Assembly (NCBI GenBank): GCA_041281825.1
Contig: CP166298.1
Span: forward strand, 5,270,001-5,334,000
Origin: Paenibacillus_D tarimensis_A
Lineage (GTDB): Bacteria > Bacillota > Bacilli > Paenibacillales > Paenibacillaceae
Direction of reading: 5' to 3'
DNA: 64,000 nt
In this document: positions 17,291 through 26,305 of the stretch, in pieces
Layout of the letters: each line of letters starts with the position of its first letter
How positions within the stretch are numbered: the first letter of the stretch is position 1
Made by a program: the position numbers and the translations under genes
Notes under the pieces: generated by a model
The model's database searches: none
Seen by the model: only the letters and a program-made list of their open reading frames with translations
Told to the model about the DNA's origin: nothing

Positions 17291-19626
17291 TGGGAATGTC
17301 CTTTCATGAATTGGTTTTGAGCCGTCGGACCTGTTTTTTCACGATATTTACCTGGCGTTACATCGTACGCTTTTCGAAAGCTCCGAATGAATGCGCTTAT
17401 ATTTTTATACTGAATCCTTTCTCCGATTTCCGAAATCTTCATATCTGTTGTCTCGAGCATAACCTTGGCCATCTTCATCCGATAATCGGACAAATAATCG
17501 CTAAACGTTGATCCGATTTCTTTCTTGAATACGCGGCTCAAGTAAATCGGATGGTAGTTAAGTTCTTCAGCACACGCTTCCAGCGTGATCTCCCGATCAT
17601 ACCGTTCCTGAATCATCCTTACCAGCTTGTCGGCAATATTGACATATTGCATTTCCGACTTGTCCGATAAAACCTGAATTAATGAAGCAAACAACCGTGA
17701 TTCAAACCAGTGCTGAATTTCCTCCCGCGTTTGCAGCTGCAGCAACTGCTGTACCTCGCCTTCATCCCCAAGCACTTTCTTGATCGAAATACCCTGATCC
17801 TGAACGATCTGAAGAATCCTGGAAATGAGCTGCAGCAGTAACAGATGATGCTCGTGCAAATAACTTTCCTTATGAAGCAGAGCGTTCAAATATTGCCGAA
17901 ACAGTTCAGCGGCTTTGTCCTGCTGCATTTCTCGAAGCGCATATACAATCTGTTCTTCAAATACTTGGAGATGAGTGTATACATCCTTGTCCGCCCCGGT
18001 GTTATTTTCAATATCCTCGTAATGAATGATAATATCCGGGCCGAGGTTTATCCGGGATTTTAAGGCAGACAAGCTTTCTCCATACGCTTTGACCGTACCC
18101 GTTAACGAAACATACGGCTTGCTGATGCCAATGCTGACTTGAATTTTCAAACAATGCTCAGCGTTCGTCTTTATAGATACTGCCGCTTGATACAAGGCAT
18201 CCCTGACCTCCGCCGGATCCTCGGCTTTCGTTGTCACCAGCGTCACTTGTGACTGGTTCAACAGGATTGGCGTGAACCGGAAGCGGGCAGGCAACACCTC
18301 TTGAGCAATGTTATTTACGGCATAAAGCAGAAGCTCCCGATCCTGCTCCTGATACTTGGACTGCTGCAAATTATCAATCTGCAGCGCAAGGACGCCTAGA
18401 TACTTCCAATCTGTAGGGAATCCATACATCGGGTAGCGAAGCAAATAGTCGTTCTCCGATAATTGGCCTGTAAACAGCTTTAATACAAAGAACTCTTTTA
18501 AGTGTCCCGCTTGGTTGTGCATTTGTTGTTCCATATGATTTCTTGAATCCGCCAAAGACTGCATGCTTACTTTAATAAATTCCAGTTCATCGTTTCTGGG
18601 TTGCACCGATTGAGCGTTAAGATGAGCGTTAACCCCCTTGGCAGCATCCAATAAATGTTGGATAGGGCGATACATGCGTCGACTGCCGTACAAAGCTGCA
18701 GCCAGGACAATCAACAATATGGAAGCGCATACAATAAGCGTTAGTTGCGTTATTTTTCTGGTTTCACTCATAAGTTTGCTAATGGATATAACCGACACAT
18801 ACGTCCACCCGTTATAGCCTGAGAAACGGTACATCACCGCCACCTCTTCACGCCCCAGACGGGTATGAAATAATCCATGCTTTTTTTCAGGTTCCGACCC
18901 CAGCCTGTCCGTAATGGCCCGGTTGATTTCTCCGTATTCCTTCCGAATCTCGGACGTTGCAAGAATATCGGCTCCTGTGCGATCCATAATATAATTTCGG
19001 TTTGATGAATGATCGGCAATCAGTACATCCCGAAAGTCAGACGCCGAAGTATGTACAACAACAAGCCCTTGCGGCTTATCGGTTTGAGGCAGAATCGGTA
19101 TTTTATGAACGAGAGTTATCGTATCCGCAGGAGTTTCCCTCTGGGCGCCATTTGCACTTACCGCTCCTGTTATCCAATATATACTTTTCGGCTCCTTGGC
19201 ATATTCCCGGAATTCCGTGTTGTTCGCGAGCTCGTCAAGCGGCTTTATCGAATTCAGGTTTATAGACCAGTTGTACTTTAAATTGATTAAATAGGCTTGG
19301 GTAATGACAACATCGTTGGAATGAAGATTGTACAGCGACACAGACAGATCGCGAAGCTGTTCAAAATCAGAGAGCGAATAGGTAGTTTTCATCGCTTTCT
19401 TAACCTGGGGAGAGTTGGCGAACTGGGTCGCCGAGTTCTCAACAGACTTAAGCATCTGTTCAACACGCATCTGGGTTTGCGCCAACCATTGCATGTTGCC
19501 ATCTTTAACTTTGTCCTCAAGATCCCTTGTTGCTATAGAAGAAGAGACAATCCCAACAATAACAACAGGGAGCATACCGAGCAAAAAGCTGAACGCAAGC
19601 AATCTTAACAAATATGTGCGCAACAT
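17287..19626 (-). CDS. Membrane-bound AraC-family regulator with extracellular sensor (YesS/YtdP-like)
   Basis: 779 residues. N-terminal membrane segment (about 5-32), an extracellular Cache-like sensor (to about 300), a second membrane segment (ITQLTLIVCASILLIVLAAA), a linker with HAMP-like features, a middle cytoplasmic domain, and an AraC-type double helix-turn-helix at about 670-770 (ITLEACAEELNYHPIYLSRV, then KISEIGERIQYKNISAFIRS). This layout matches B. subtilis YesS and YtdP, which sense pectin-derived sugars and activate uptake and degradation genes. ATG at 19626 follows GGGAGG. Gene pairing with a solute-binding protein and position before two pectinases make the pectin genes its likely targets; this is inference. 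Confidence 0.87.
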   Translation of the reverse strand: MLRTYLLRLLAFSFLLGMLPVVIVGIVSSSIATRDLEDKVKDGNMQWLAQTQMRVEQMLKSVENSATQFANSPQVKKAMKTTYSLSDFEQLRDLSVSLYNLHSNDVVITQAYLINLKYNWSINLNSIKPLDELANNTEFREYAKEPKSIYWITGAVSANGAQRETPADTITLVHKIPILPQTDKPQGLVVVHTSASDFRDVLIADHSSNRNYIMDRTGADILATSEIRKEYGEINRAITDRLGSEPEKKHGLFHTRLGREEVAVMYRFSGYNGWTYVSVISISKLMSETRKITQLTLIVCASILLIVLAAALYGSRRMYRPIQHLLDAAKGVNAHLNAQSVQPRNDELEFIKVSMQSLADSRNHMEQQMHNQAGHLKEFFVLKLFTGQLSENDYLLRYPMYGFPTDWKYLGVLALQIDNLQQSKYQEQDRELLLYAVNNIAQEVLPARFRFTPILLNQSQVTLVTTKAEDPAEVRDALYQAAVSIKTNAEHCLKIQVSIGISKPYVSLTGTVKAYGESLSALKSRINLGPDIIIHYEDIENNTGADKDVYTHLQVFEEQIVYALREMQQDKAAELFRQYLNALLHKESYLHEHHLLLLQLISRILQIVQDQGISIKKVLGDEGEVQQLLQLQTREEIQHWFESRLFASLIQVLSDKSEMQYVNIADKLVRMIQERYDREITLEACAEELNYHPIYLSRVFKKEIGSTFSDYLSDYRMKMAKVMLETTDMKISEIGERIQYKNISAFIRSFRKAYDVTPGKYREKTGPTAQNQFMKGHSQ

Positions 19627-19887
19627 GATTCCTCCCTAGTAATAGACCTGCTGTCTGACTACGGAACATATATATTATACTCTAAAACAGAGCAACCGAG
19701 CATACACGTTCATAATTTCTTTAATTTACTATTTATGAAAACGCGTTTGATTCGGTTTAAGTTTCACAGACGAAAGCCCCTCCGTTCAGCTCGATGTTTC
19801 GTTTTTACATTATACCATAGCCGTTCCGGCTCGAGAGAGGTGTGATCGCCTTTCTGCTCTTTTGGACCAATCTGAAGGGAATTTATG

Positions 19888-20304
19888 TTATAGAGCCTTC
19901 AAATCTTTTACCACCAGTTCAATACGATTATCTTTATAAGAACCTTCGGCAGCATAAAAAATCAAAACATTCGCTACTTTATATCTGCTGTGAGCTGAAA
20001 CATCCGCAGTTGCCGTCTTATCCTCGAAATCCTTTATGCCCTTCATAACTCCGTTACTGGAGGAGTAAACATAGATGCTGACTAACTGATCGTCATTAAT
20101 CATAAAAGTCTCAGGCTTGACACCATTTAATGTCTTTAAAAATACATTTTCCGTGTTTAATTCTGTTGGTTCTGCTAAAGGAATCCCATGCTTTTCAAAT
20201 AAGTCTTCGATCTGTAACACCGTAATTGTTTTTTCATTGTTCATGCACCCTGAAATCATGCAACCCATTAGCATTATCATTATCATCAATTTATTCATCC
20301 TCAT
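19888..20304 (-). CDS. Small hypothetical lipoprotein
   Basis: About 138 residues with a lipoprotein signal peptide: positively charged start (MRMNK), hydrophobic stretch LMIMIMLMGCM and lipobox ISGC. The mature part is mixed alpha/beta (ITVLQIEDLFEKHGIPLAEP, VSIYVYSSSNGVMKGIKDFE) and ends VVKDLKAL. The pattern is seen in small uncharacterised bacillar lipoproteins. Two ATGs lie close together (20304 and 20298); the second has the better-placed GAGGG. Base composition is more AT-rich than the pectin genes. No operon partner. Function unknown. Confidence 0.65.
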   Translation of the reverse strand: MRMNKLMIMIMLMGCMISGCMNNEKTITVLQIEDLFEKHGIPLAEPTELNTENVFLKTLNGVKPETFMINDDQLVSIYVYSSSNGVMKGIKDFEDKTATADVSAHSRYKVANVLIFYAAEGSYKDNRIELVVKDLKAL

Positions 20305-20596
20305 CCCTCATTTCATAAGTTATGACGGTTATAGATGGAGGTATGTTACAATGATGATTATGGTGAAAACTTAAAAGATGCAGTGGATTTATTGAATCAG
20401 CTGATGTAGAGTAGAAACGAATGGAGAAGCAACATTAGGAGTGATTATTTGGAAACTGTTTTTAAGCTTTTGAATTTACAAGCAATGAATCCAGGATCGC
20501 TTCTATGATCAATTTGGCTATACTTACATACTTCATGGTGATGGTATATCTAATTTACCGAAATACAAAGAAATAACTCAGATGTGATCATAAAAA
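20305..20596. other. AT-rich gap with a possible gene remnant
   Basis: About 290 bp without a complete gene. On the plus strand, short protein-like pieces occur in different frames, for example YNDDYGENLKDAVDLLNQLM ending at 20409 and FYDQFGYTYILHGDGISN ending near 20586. They are interrupted by stops and may be the remains of a decayed gene. No family recognised. Confidence 0.25.
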
Positions 20597-21526
20597 TCAA
20601 GTATTCAAAATTGATTCTGCGAAAGCAACATTTTGTATAAGCCTCGGATATTCCTCAGGGTTTGCGCCGCTTTCTACGTTCCAGCATTCTCCCATCGCAG
20701 TTTCCACATACAGGCATTGCTTTATAATGTCGTTTGGAATATGAAGATTTTTTTCTAAAATGCATATGATATTGTTTATTTTCTTATATAATTCCGTAGT
20801 TTTTTCATCCTCAAATTCATTCAATATAAACCGTGGAATATCAAAGACAGGATCGCCTACAACGCCTTTGGGGTCGATAATAATATACTCTCCATCATGG
20901 TTAAGTAAAATATTATCATGGTGGAAGTCGCCATGAAGCAACATGTTTTGTGAATACAAAGAAGATACCGACAAGCATATATCGTTTGCTTTTTTCATAT
21001 GCAAATATAATTCTCGACAATCTTGCCGCTTGCTCATGTATTCGGTGATCCTGCCGACCCACCCTGTGTACGACGGATATATTTCTGCATTAGCGGGCGT
21101 TATATGCAATCCATTGTATAGGGAACAAAATACAGATAATCTTTTCTCAAGAGAACTCTCATCTCTTAATGGAGTCCCCGGCCGCACACCTTCTTCAAGT
21201 ATAATGCCGTTTTCAATATCAGCGTCAAAGACCCTGACAAATCGTCTGCCGATATATTCACATAATGTATTGAACTCTGTATATATTTCTCCGGAAGAAG
21301 AATTACCTATTTTAAGCACTACGCTTCCAAAGTCTTCTGAATAGCATTTAAATACTAAGTTTGCGGAAAATGAAGGAATTAATTGGAAAGAAGATAAAGT
21401 CCACTTATCGGCGTAAAAATCGATGTCCCTCAAGACTTTTTCATAAAAACCTTCACCGAAACTATTAATAATATTTTCGATTTCTTTTTGATTGAAAGAA
21501 TAATACTTGTTCATCCGCAAGATCAA
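20597..21526 (-). CDS. Aminoglycoside/choline-kinase-like phosphotransferase
   Basis: About 305 residues of the APH fold. The catalytic loop is LLHGDFHHDNILLN (HGDxxxxN) and the metal-binding segment is YIIIDPKGVVGDPVFDIPRF, which together resemble the streptomycin/hydroxyurea-type kinase group (APH_6_hur). The N-lobe lysine is in GSVVLKIGN. Three starts are close: TTG 21526, TTG 21520 and ATG 21514; GGGAGG at 21529-21534 best suits TTG 21520 or ATG 21514. It may inactivate an antibiotic, but many proteins of this group have unknown substrates. It sits alone between a lipoprotein gene and the end of the liv operon, in AT-rich DNA. Confidence 0.8.
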   Translation of the reverse strand: MILRMNKYYSFNQKEIENIINSFGEGFYEKVLRDIDFYADKWTLSSFQLIPSFSANLVFKCYSEDFGSVVLKIGNSSSGEIYTEFNTLCEYIGRRFVRVFDADIENGIILEEGVRPGTPLRDESSLEKRLSVFCSLYNGLHITPANAEIYPSYTGWVGRITEYMSKRQDCRELYLHMKKANDICLSVSSLYSQNMLLHGDFHHDNILLNHDGEYIIIDPKGVVGDPVFDIPRFILNEFEDEKTTELYKKINNIICILEKNLHIPNDIIKQCLYVETAMGECWNVESGANPEEYPRLIQNVAFAESILNT

Positions 21527-21591
21527 CCTCCCTCAAGCCTATCTTTAAAACAATAATACCATATGTTGGGGGTGACCCCGCTCTACCCCTA

Positions 21592-22302
21592 TTAACCCGA
21601 TTTCCGCCCCAGATATGCCTCCATAATTCTTGGATCATTTAACAATTCCTGTGACTTTCCTTCAGCGACGATTTTTCCGGTTTCAAGCACATATCCATAA
21701 TCAGAAATACGGAGGGCCTGCCTTGCGTTCTGCTCAACCAGGAGGACAGTTGTGCCGGCTTCGTTGATTTCCTTTATGATTTTGAAAATATCTGCCACAA
21801 CGAGCGGAGCCAGCCCCATTGAAGGTTCGTCCAGGAGAAGCAGCTTTGGCTTGCTGAGGATGGCTCTCGCAATGGCAAGCATTTGCTGCTGTCCGCCTGA
21901 TAAAGTGCCGCCAAGCTGTTTCTGTCTTTCTTCAAGTATTGGGAACCGCTTCATTACATTTTTTATATCCTGATCAATCTCATTATCCTTCCGGTGGTAT
22001 GCGCCCATCTCAAGATTTTCGAGAACCGTCATCCCTGCCAGGATCTGCCGCCCTTCCGGAACAAGAGCGATTCCTTTTCGGAGAAGCTGGTCAGGACGAA
22101 GCCCGGCTACCCCTGCTCCCTGAAATTCAATGCTCCCCTGCTGAGTCTTCAGCAGGCCCGATATGGTCTTCATCGTGGTTGTTTTTCCTGCACCGTTTGC
22201 ACCGAGGATCGTTACAATACTGCCTTCTTCAACCTCCAGGCTAATATCTTTCAGAACCTGGATTTTTCCATAAAAAGCGGAAATACCGTTTACTTTAAGC
22301 AT
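21592..22302 (-). CDS. livF: Branched-chain amino acid-type ABC transporter ATPase LivF
   Basis: 236 residues from the ATG at 22302, which lies 9 nt behind GAGGAGG and overlaps the end of livG; the longer open frame upstream is not coding. Walker A is GANGAGKTTTMK, the signature LSGGQQQML, Walker B LLLLDEPSMGL and the H-loop region VLLVEQNARQALRISD. Length and sequence (MLKVNGISAFYGKIQVLK) are standard for LivF. It powers, with LivG, import through LivH/LivM. It is the last gene of a five-gene operon. Substrate may be branched-chain amino acids, but amide or urea relatives (UrtE) cannot be fully excluded. Confidence 0.93.
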   Translation of the reverse strand: MLKVNGISAFYGKIQVLKDISLEVEEGSIVTILGANGAGKTTTMKTISGLLKTQQGSIEFQGAGVAGLRPDQLLRKGIALVPEGRQILAGMTVLENLEMGAYHRKDNEIDQDIKNVMKRFPILEERQKQLGGTLSGGQQQMLAIARAILSKPKLLLLDEPSMGLAPLVVADIFKIIKEINEAGTTVLLVEQNARQALRISDYGYVLETGKIVAEGKSQELLNDPRIMEAYLGRKSG

Positions 22303-23068
22303 ACATTTCATCCTCCTCACTGCCGAGATAGGCTTCGATGACAGCTGGATTATTCTGTATGTCAGCTGGAGTGCCTTCAGCAATTTTTTTGCCGAAGTTA
22401 AGTACTGCAATGCGGTCGCATAATTTCATGACAAGGGACATATCGTGCTCAATTAGAAGGACCGTAATCCCCTGCTCCTGTATCTTTTTTATAAGCTGAA
22501 AAAGATCTCTTGTTTCTGTTTCGTTCATTCCGGCTGCCGGCTCATCGAGGAGCAAAAGCTGCGGCCCGCTAGCCAAAGCCCTGGCGATTTCCAGTCTTCT
22601 CTGCTGTCCGTATGCCAAGCTGTCTGAAACGACATCCGCATAGCCTGCAAGCCCAACAAATTCAATCAATTCATTTGCTTTGCGGCGGATCCTTTCCTCT
22701 TCCTGCCGCTGGGACTTTGTCCGGAAGACACTGCTGAACACACCTGCTTTGCTGCGGCAATGTTCCCCGACCATCACGTTTTCCTCGGCTGTCATTTTCG
22801 GGAATAAACGGATGTTCTGAAACGTCCGGCAAATCCCTTTTTTAGTGATAAGGTACGGCTTCAGGCCATTGATGTTTTCTCTGTTAAAAATGATCTCTCC
22901 GGATGTAGCCGTAAACATGGAAGTAATCAAGTTGAACATCGTCGTTTTACCGGCGCCATTCGGACCAATCAAACCAAAAATTTCACCTTTATTTATGGAA
23001 AATGAGACATCAGACAATGCACTAAGACCGCCAAAGTTTTTACATGCTTTTTTGACTTGAAGTACCAT
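22295..23068 (-). CDS. livG: Branched-chain amino acid-type ABC transporter ATPase LivG
   Basis: 257 residues, usual LivG length. Walker A is GPNGAGKTTMFN, the signature region is SLAYGQQRRLEIARAL (the LivG-specific YGQQR form), Walker B LLLLDEPAAGMNETE and the switch histidine IEHDMSLVM. The C-terminal EGTPADIQNNPAVIEAYLG is typical. ATG at 23068 lies inside the end of livM (29-bp overlap), and its own end overlaps the livF start, indicating tight translational coupling. It works as the partner ATPase of LivF at the cytoplasmic face of the membrane. Confidence 0.94.
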   Translation of the reverse strand: MVLQVKKACKNFGGLSALSDVSFSINKGEIFGLIGPNGAGKTTMFNLITSMFTATSGEIIFNRENINGLKPYLITKKGICRTFQNIRLFPKMTAEENVMVGEHCRSKAGVFSSVFRTKSQRQEEERIRRKANELIEFVGLAGYADVVSDSLAYGQQRRLEIARALASGPQLLLLDEPAAGMNETETRDLFQLIKKIQEQGITVLLIEHDMSLVMKLCDRIAVLNFGKKIAEGTPADIQNNPAVIEAYLGSEEDEMYA

Positions 23069-24017
23069 GCTTTTGCCCCCTCTTTGCAGTTTTTAGCTTA
23101 ATCCAGTTTATTATATTCACGTCAATAAGCCCTTGCGGACGGACAGCCATTATGATAATAATGATCAAGCCGTAAATCATATAGCGGTATTCGCTGATAA
23201 AGCGGAGCACCTCCGGCATGACCGTTAAAAAGAGAGCTCCAAATACCGGCCCCCAAATAACTTCGCTGCCGCCAAAGATTGCAAAAATTAAAATTTCGAC
23301 TGCACGGTGATAGGCAAAATCCGCAGGGCTGATGTATGCCAGCACGTGCGCAAACAATGTGCCGGCAAACCCAGAAACTAATGCCCCTTGCGCAAAAGCA
23401 AGAACTTTATAATACGTGATGTTGATTCCCATTGACTCCGCTGCTTTTTCATCCAGCTTGATTGCAGCAAAAGCCCGTCCCACACGGGAGCGGTTTTGCC
23501 TTCTGAAAAACAGGATAATACCAATGGTAATGAATAATAAGAGCAGGAACATGGTCAGGAAAATAAACTGATTGTTTTGCAGCCCGAGAACCTGCGGATC
23601 AAAGCCAAAGCCTTTTAACGTCTTCAGGATTTCACGACCAATATGCGGGATACCTGATAAACCGACAGCTCCCTTTGTTAACGACTCCCAGTTGACAAAG
23701 ATAACGCGGATAACTTCTCCAAAGCCGAGCGTTACAATAGCCAGGTATACGCCCTGAAGTCTTAAAGTCGGTATTCCGATAATAATGCCGAGCAGTCCCG
23801 CCATTAAAGTTCCTGCCAGAATGCCTGCAATAATCGGCAGGTCAAAATTTAGGGTCAATAGCGCGGAAGTATAGGCACCGATCCCCATGAACCCTGCATT
23901 GGCAAGGGACAGCTGGCCGGTTGACAGTGTAATATAAATGCTTACCCCTAAAATGATGTTGATTAGAATAAAGGAAGCAACCTGTAAGTGATATGGATTA
24001 ATTAATTCTGCAAGCAT
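23040..24017 (-). CDS. livM: Branched-chain amino acid-type ABC transporter permease LivM
   Basis: 325 residues with eight or more membrane segments. Family hallmarks include the early LSTGQLSLANAGFMGIGAYT (the conserved LSxGQ.SLG.A.FMGIGAY motif), TLRLQGVYLAIVTLGFGEVI, and the late FGGSEVIWGPVFGALFL loop that contacts the ATPases. ATG at 24017 has AGGTGA upstream. It forms the channel with LivH, 12 bp downstream of the livH stop. Nothing is missing from the family pattern. Confidence 0.94.
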   Translation of the reverse strand: MLAELINPYHLQVASFILINIILGVSIYITLSTGQLSLANAGFMGIGAYTSALLTLNFDLPIIAGILAGTLMAGLLGIIIGIPTLRLQGVYLAIVTLGFGEVIRVIFVNWESLTKGAVGLSGIPHIGREILKTLKGFGFDPQVLGLQNNQFIFLTMFLLLLFITIGIILFFRRQNRSRVGRAFAAIKLDEKAAESMGINITYYKVLAFAQGALVSGFAGTLFAHVLAYISPADFAYHRAVEILIFAIFGGSEVIWGPVFGALFLTVMPEVLRFISEYRYMIYGLIIIIIMAVRPQGLIDVNIINWIKLKTAKRGQKHGTSSQKSM

Positions 24018-24029
24018 GGGTTCACCTTC

Positions 24030-24905
24030 TTATGATGAGATTTTTTGGCCAAACAAGCCTTGAGGCCTAATGAGAAGAATGACAATAATCGCCGCAAAGG
24101 CAATGGCATCCCTGTATCCGGAATTCCCGTAAACAACAATGAAGGTTTCGGCCAATCCAAGGATCAGTCCGCCTGCCATTGCTCCTTTGACATTTCCCAT
24201 GCCGCCGAGAATGATGATGGCCAGACCTTTTAACCCTATGGATAACCCCATCTGCGGAGTAACAGAATTGAAAGCCATTCCGACCAGGATACCTGCAATC
24301 CCTCCCATTGCGGATGCTATGATAATGGTCATCGTAATCGTTCTTTTTACATCAACGCCAAGAAGGCTTGCAGTCTCCAGATTTTCTGCTGTTGCTCTTA
24401 ACGCTTTTCCAGCCTTTGTCTTGCCAAGCCAAAAAGAAAGAGCATACATCAGAAGTACCGAAATAACAAAAATGACGATCTGAACAAGATATACGGTTAT
24501 TGACCCGATTTGAAAGCTAATCTCGGCAAATGAAGCACGAAATGGATGATTTCCTGCACCAAAAAGGTGATGCGAAAGATTTTCAAGTAAAATAGAGACC
24601 CCGATTGTACTTATTAAGGGTGCCAAGTGTGATACACCTTGCTTGTTCCGAAGCGGCCTTAAAGCAAAACGCTCAAGCATATACCCCATCACAGCAGTAA
24701 CAAGAATCGCCGCAAGAAAAGCGAGCCAAAGCGGTCCCTTAAAGGTAGCTGTCACGACTACACCGATAAAGGCGCCAAACATAAAGATTTCTCCGTGTGC
24801 CATGTTAATGATGCCAAGAACCCCGAAGACCAATGTAAACCCTAATGCAACGATGGCATAAATGCTGCCCAGGGTTATTCCGTTTATTAATTGTTCAATT
24901 ACCAC
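24030..24905 (-). CDS. livH: Branched-chain amino acid-type ABC transporter permease LivH
   Basis: 291 residues, hydrophobic throughout, with the family start QLINGITLGSIYAIVALGFT, the GIINMAHGEIFMFGAF motif and the ATPase-contact region LGGMGNVKGAMAGGLILGLA. It starts with GTG at 24905 behind AGGTGG. A 128-bp gap with an attenuator-like hairpin separates it from the binding-protein gene upstream. The five genes SBP-livH-livM-livG-livF make a complete importer. The coding style is more AT-rich and Bacillus-like than the pectin genes, which might reflect transfer. Confidence 0.94.
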   Translation of the reverse strand: MVIEQLINGITLGSIYAIVALGFTLVFGVLGIINMAHGEIFMFGAFIGVVVTATFKGPLWLAFLAAILVTAVMGYMLERFALRPLRNKQGVSHLAPLISTIGVSILLENLSHHLFGAGNHPFRASFAEISFQIGSITVYLVQIVIFVISVLLMYALSFWLGKTKAGKALRATAENLETASLLGVDVKRTITMTIIIASAMGGIAGILVGMAFNSVTPQMGLSIGLKGLAIIILGGMGNVKGAMAGGLILGLAETFIVVYGNSGYRDAIAFAAIIVILLIRPQGLFGQKISS

Positions 24906-24969
24906 GGCTATCCACCTTCTAACGTTTTTTTAATGATAAGAAACTTTAAGTCCCTGTTTTTTAAAAGTA

Positions 24970-25000
24970 AAGCTCAGGCACTTAATATGCGCCGGAGCTT
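24970..25000 (-). terminator. Attenuator-like hairpin between the binding-protein gene and livH
   Basis: Arms AAGCTCAGGC (24970-24979) and GCCGGAGCTT (24991-25000) pair with one mismatch. On the minus strand the stem is followed by TACTTTTAAAAAAC, an imperfect T-run. A partial terminator here would give more binding protein than permease, as is common in such operons. Confidence 0.55.
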
Positions 25001-25033
25001 CACAGTGATTTATCTTTTTTAAAATTCCTTCAA

Positions 25034-26188
25034 TTATTCAAAAGCCTTGAAAGCCCCATCTTCAATGATTAAGACAGTCGGATCCATGACGACATCTCCT
25101 TCTTCATCAAAAGAGAAATCTCCAAGAATTCCATTGAAGTCCTTTATTTCAGCCAATGCGTCCCGCAGTGCATCCCGGTCAGCTTTCCCAGCATTCTTCA
25201 GGGCTTCAGCCATAATGTAAAGGGCATCATAGGCCTGAGCAGCGAATTGGTCAGGCTTTTTGCCGTATTCTTCTTCATATTTACTTACAAAGTCCTGAAC
25301 CTTTTGATCGTCTTTTTCACCGTACCAAGGAGTAGCAACAATCAATCCATTTGCAGCATCACCGGCAATTTTAATGACTTCCGGAGAATTGAAGCCATTT
25401 CCGCCAACAAATGGAACGTCAATACCCAATTTGCGTGCCTGGTCCATAATGACAGCACCTTCGTTGTATAATGCAGATGCCAATATTAAATCCGGGTTTA
25501 AGCCTTTAATTTTCGTTAATTGCGCATTATAGTCTGATTGGCCTTTTTGGAAAGTTTCAATCGTTAATATTTCAAGACCCTTTTCATCTGCTACCTTTTT
25601 CATTGTGTCGAAGCCCGACTTTGTAAATACATCATCATTTCCATAAAGTATCGCTACCTTTTTCGCATCGTACTTTTCAATGGCTTTGTCGATTGCCGCC
25701 GGAATCGCCAATGCTTCAGGAAGCGAGTTTCGGAAAACGTATTCACCGATTTGCGGAATGCCTTCTGCCGTTGTTGATGTTCCCATGATTGGCACTCCAT
25801 TAAGATCCGCTTCAGGGCCGACTACATTCATTTCTGTACTTAAGGTCGGTCCAATAATACCTGTGACATTTTCGGAGTTCATCAGCTTTTGTGCAGCTGT
25901 CAATGCCTGATCCTGCTTGCCGGCCGAATCTTCGATAACAAGGTTTATCCTTACCTCACCTTTGCTATTAATTTCTTCCTTTGCGAGTTTTAAGCCGTTT
26001 GTAATGGCTTCTCCATAGGCAGCTCCAGGTCCGCTAATATAAGAAATGACTCCTAAATCGGCTTTAACTGTTCCTCCGCCCTCTTGGGTGTCTTTGTCTC
26101 CAGATGCCTGATTCCCGCCGCATGCTGAAAGAACAAGTAAACTGGACAAAGCTGTAAATTGGGCAAATTTCTTTATCTGCGTTATCAT
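25034..26188 (-). CDS. LivJ/LivK-type amino acid-binding lipoprotein
   Basis: 384 residues with a lipoprotein signal (MITQIKKFAQ..., lipobox LSAC) and the periplasmic-binding-protein type 1 fold of the Leu/Ile/Val group (Peripla_BP_6): LGVISYISGPGAAYGEAITN at the N terminus, GIIGPTLSTEMNVVGPEADL with the Ser/Thr ligand-binding loop, VPIMGTSTTAEGIPQIGEYV, and PDQFAAQAYDALYIMAEALK near the end. First gene of the liv operon, delivering substrate to LivHM on the outer face of the membrane. The leader before it is very AT-rich. Specificity for branched-chain amino acids is likely but unproven. Confidence 0.93.
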   Translation of the reverse strand: MITQIKKFAQFTALSSLLVLSACGGNQASGDKDTQEGGGTVKADLGVISYISGPGAAYGEAITNGLKLAKEEINSKGEVRINLVIEDSAGKQDQALTAAQKLMNSENVTGIIGPTLSTEMNVVGPEADLNGVPIMGTSTTAEGIPQIGEYVFRNSLPEALAIPAAIDKAIEKYDAKKVAILYGNDDVFTKSGFDTMKKVADEKGLEILTIETFQKGQSDYNAQLTKIKGLNPDLILASALYNEGAVIMDQARKLGIDVPFVGGNGFNSPEVIKIAGDAANGLIVATPWYGEKDDQKVQDFVSKYEEEYGKKPDQFAAQAYDALYIMAEALKNAGKADRDALRDALAEIKDFNGILGDFSFDEEGDVVMDPTVLIIEDGAFKAFE

Positions 26189-26305
26189 TTTCCAACCTCC
26201 ATATATCAGAAATATATAAATATAAAACTATATAACTATTAAAAAACAAATGCTTGGCGCTGCATAATTAGTCTTGCTCCAGCTCCAGGCGCGAGCAGCT
26301 CGTGA

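Noticed and set aside
21540..21591. GGGGTGACCCC after livF as a terminator
   Set aside because: The stem is only 4-5 bp and no T-run follows directly on the minus strand, so it could not be supported.
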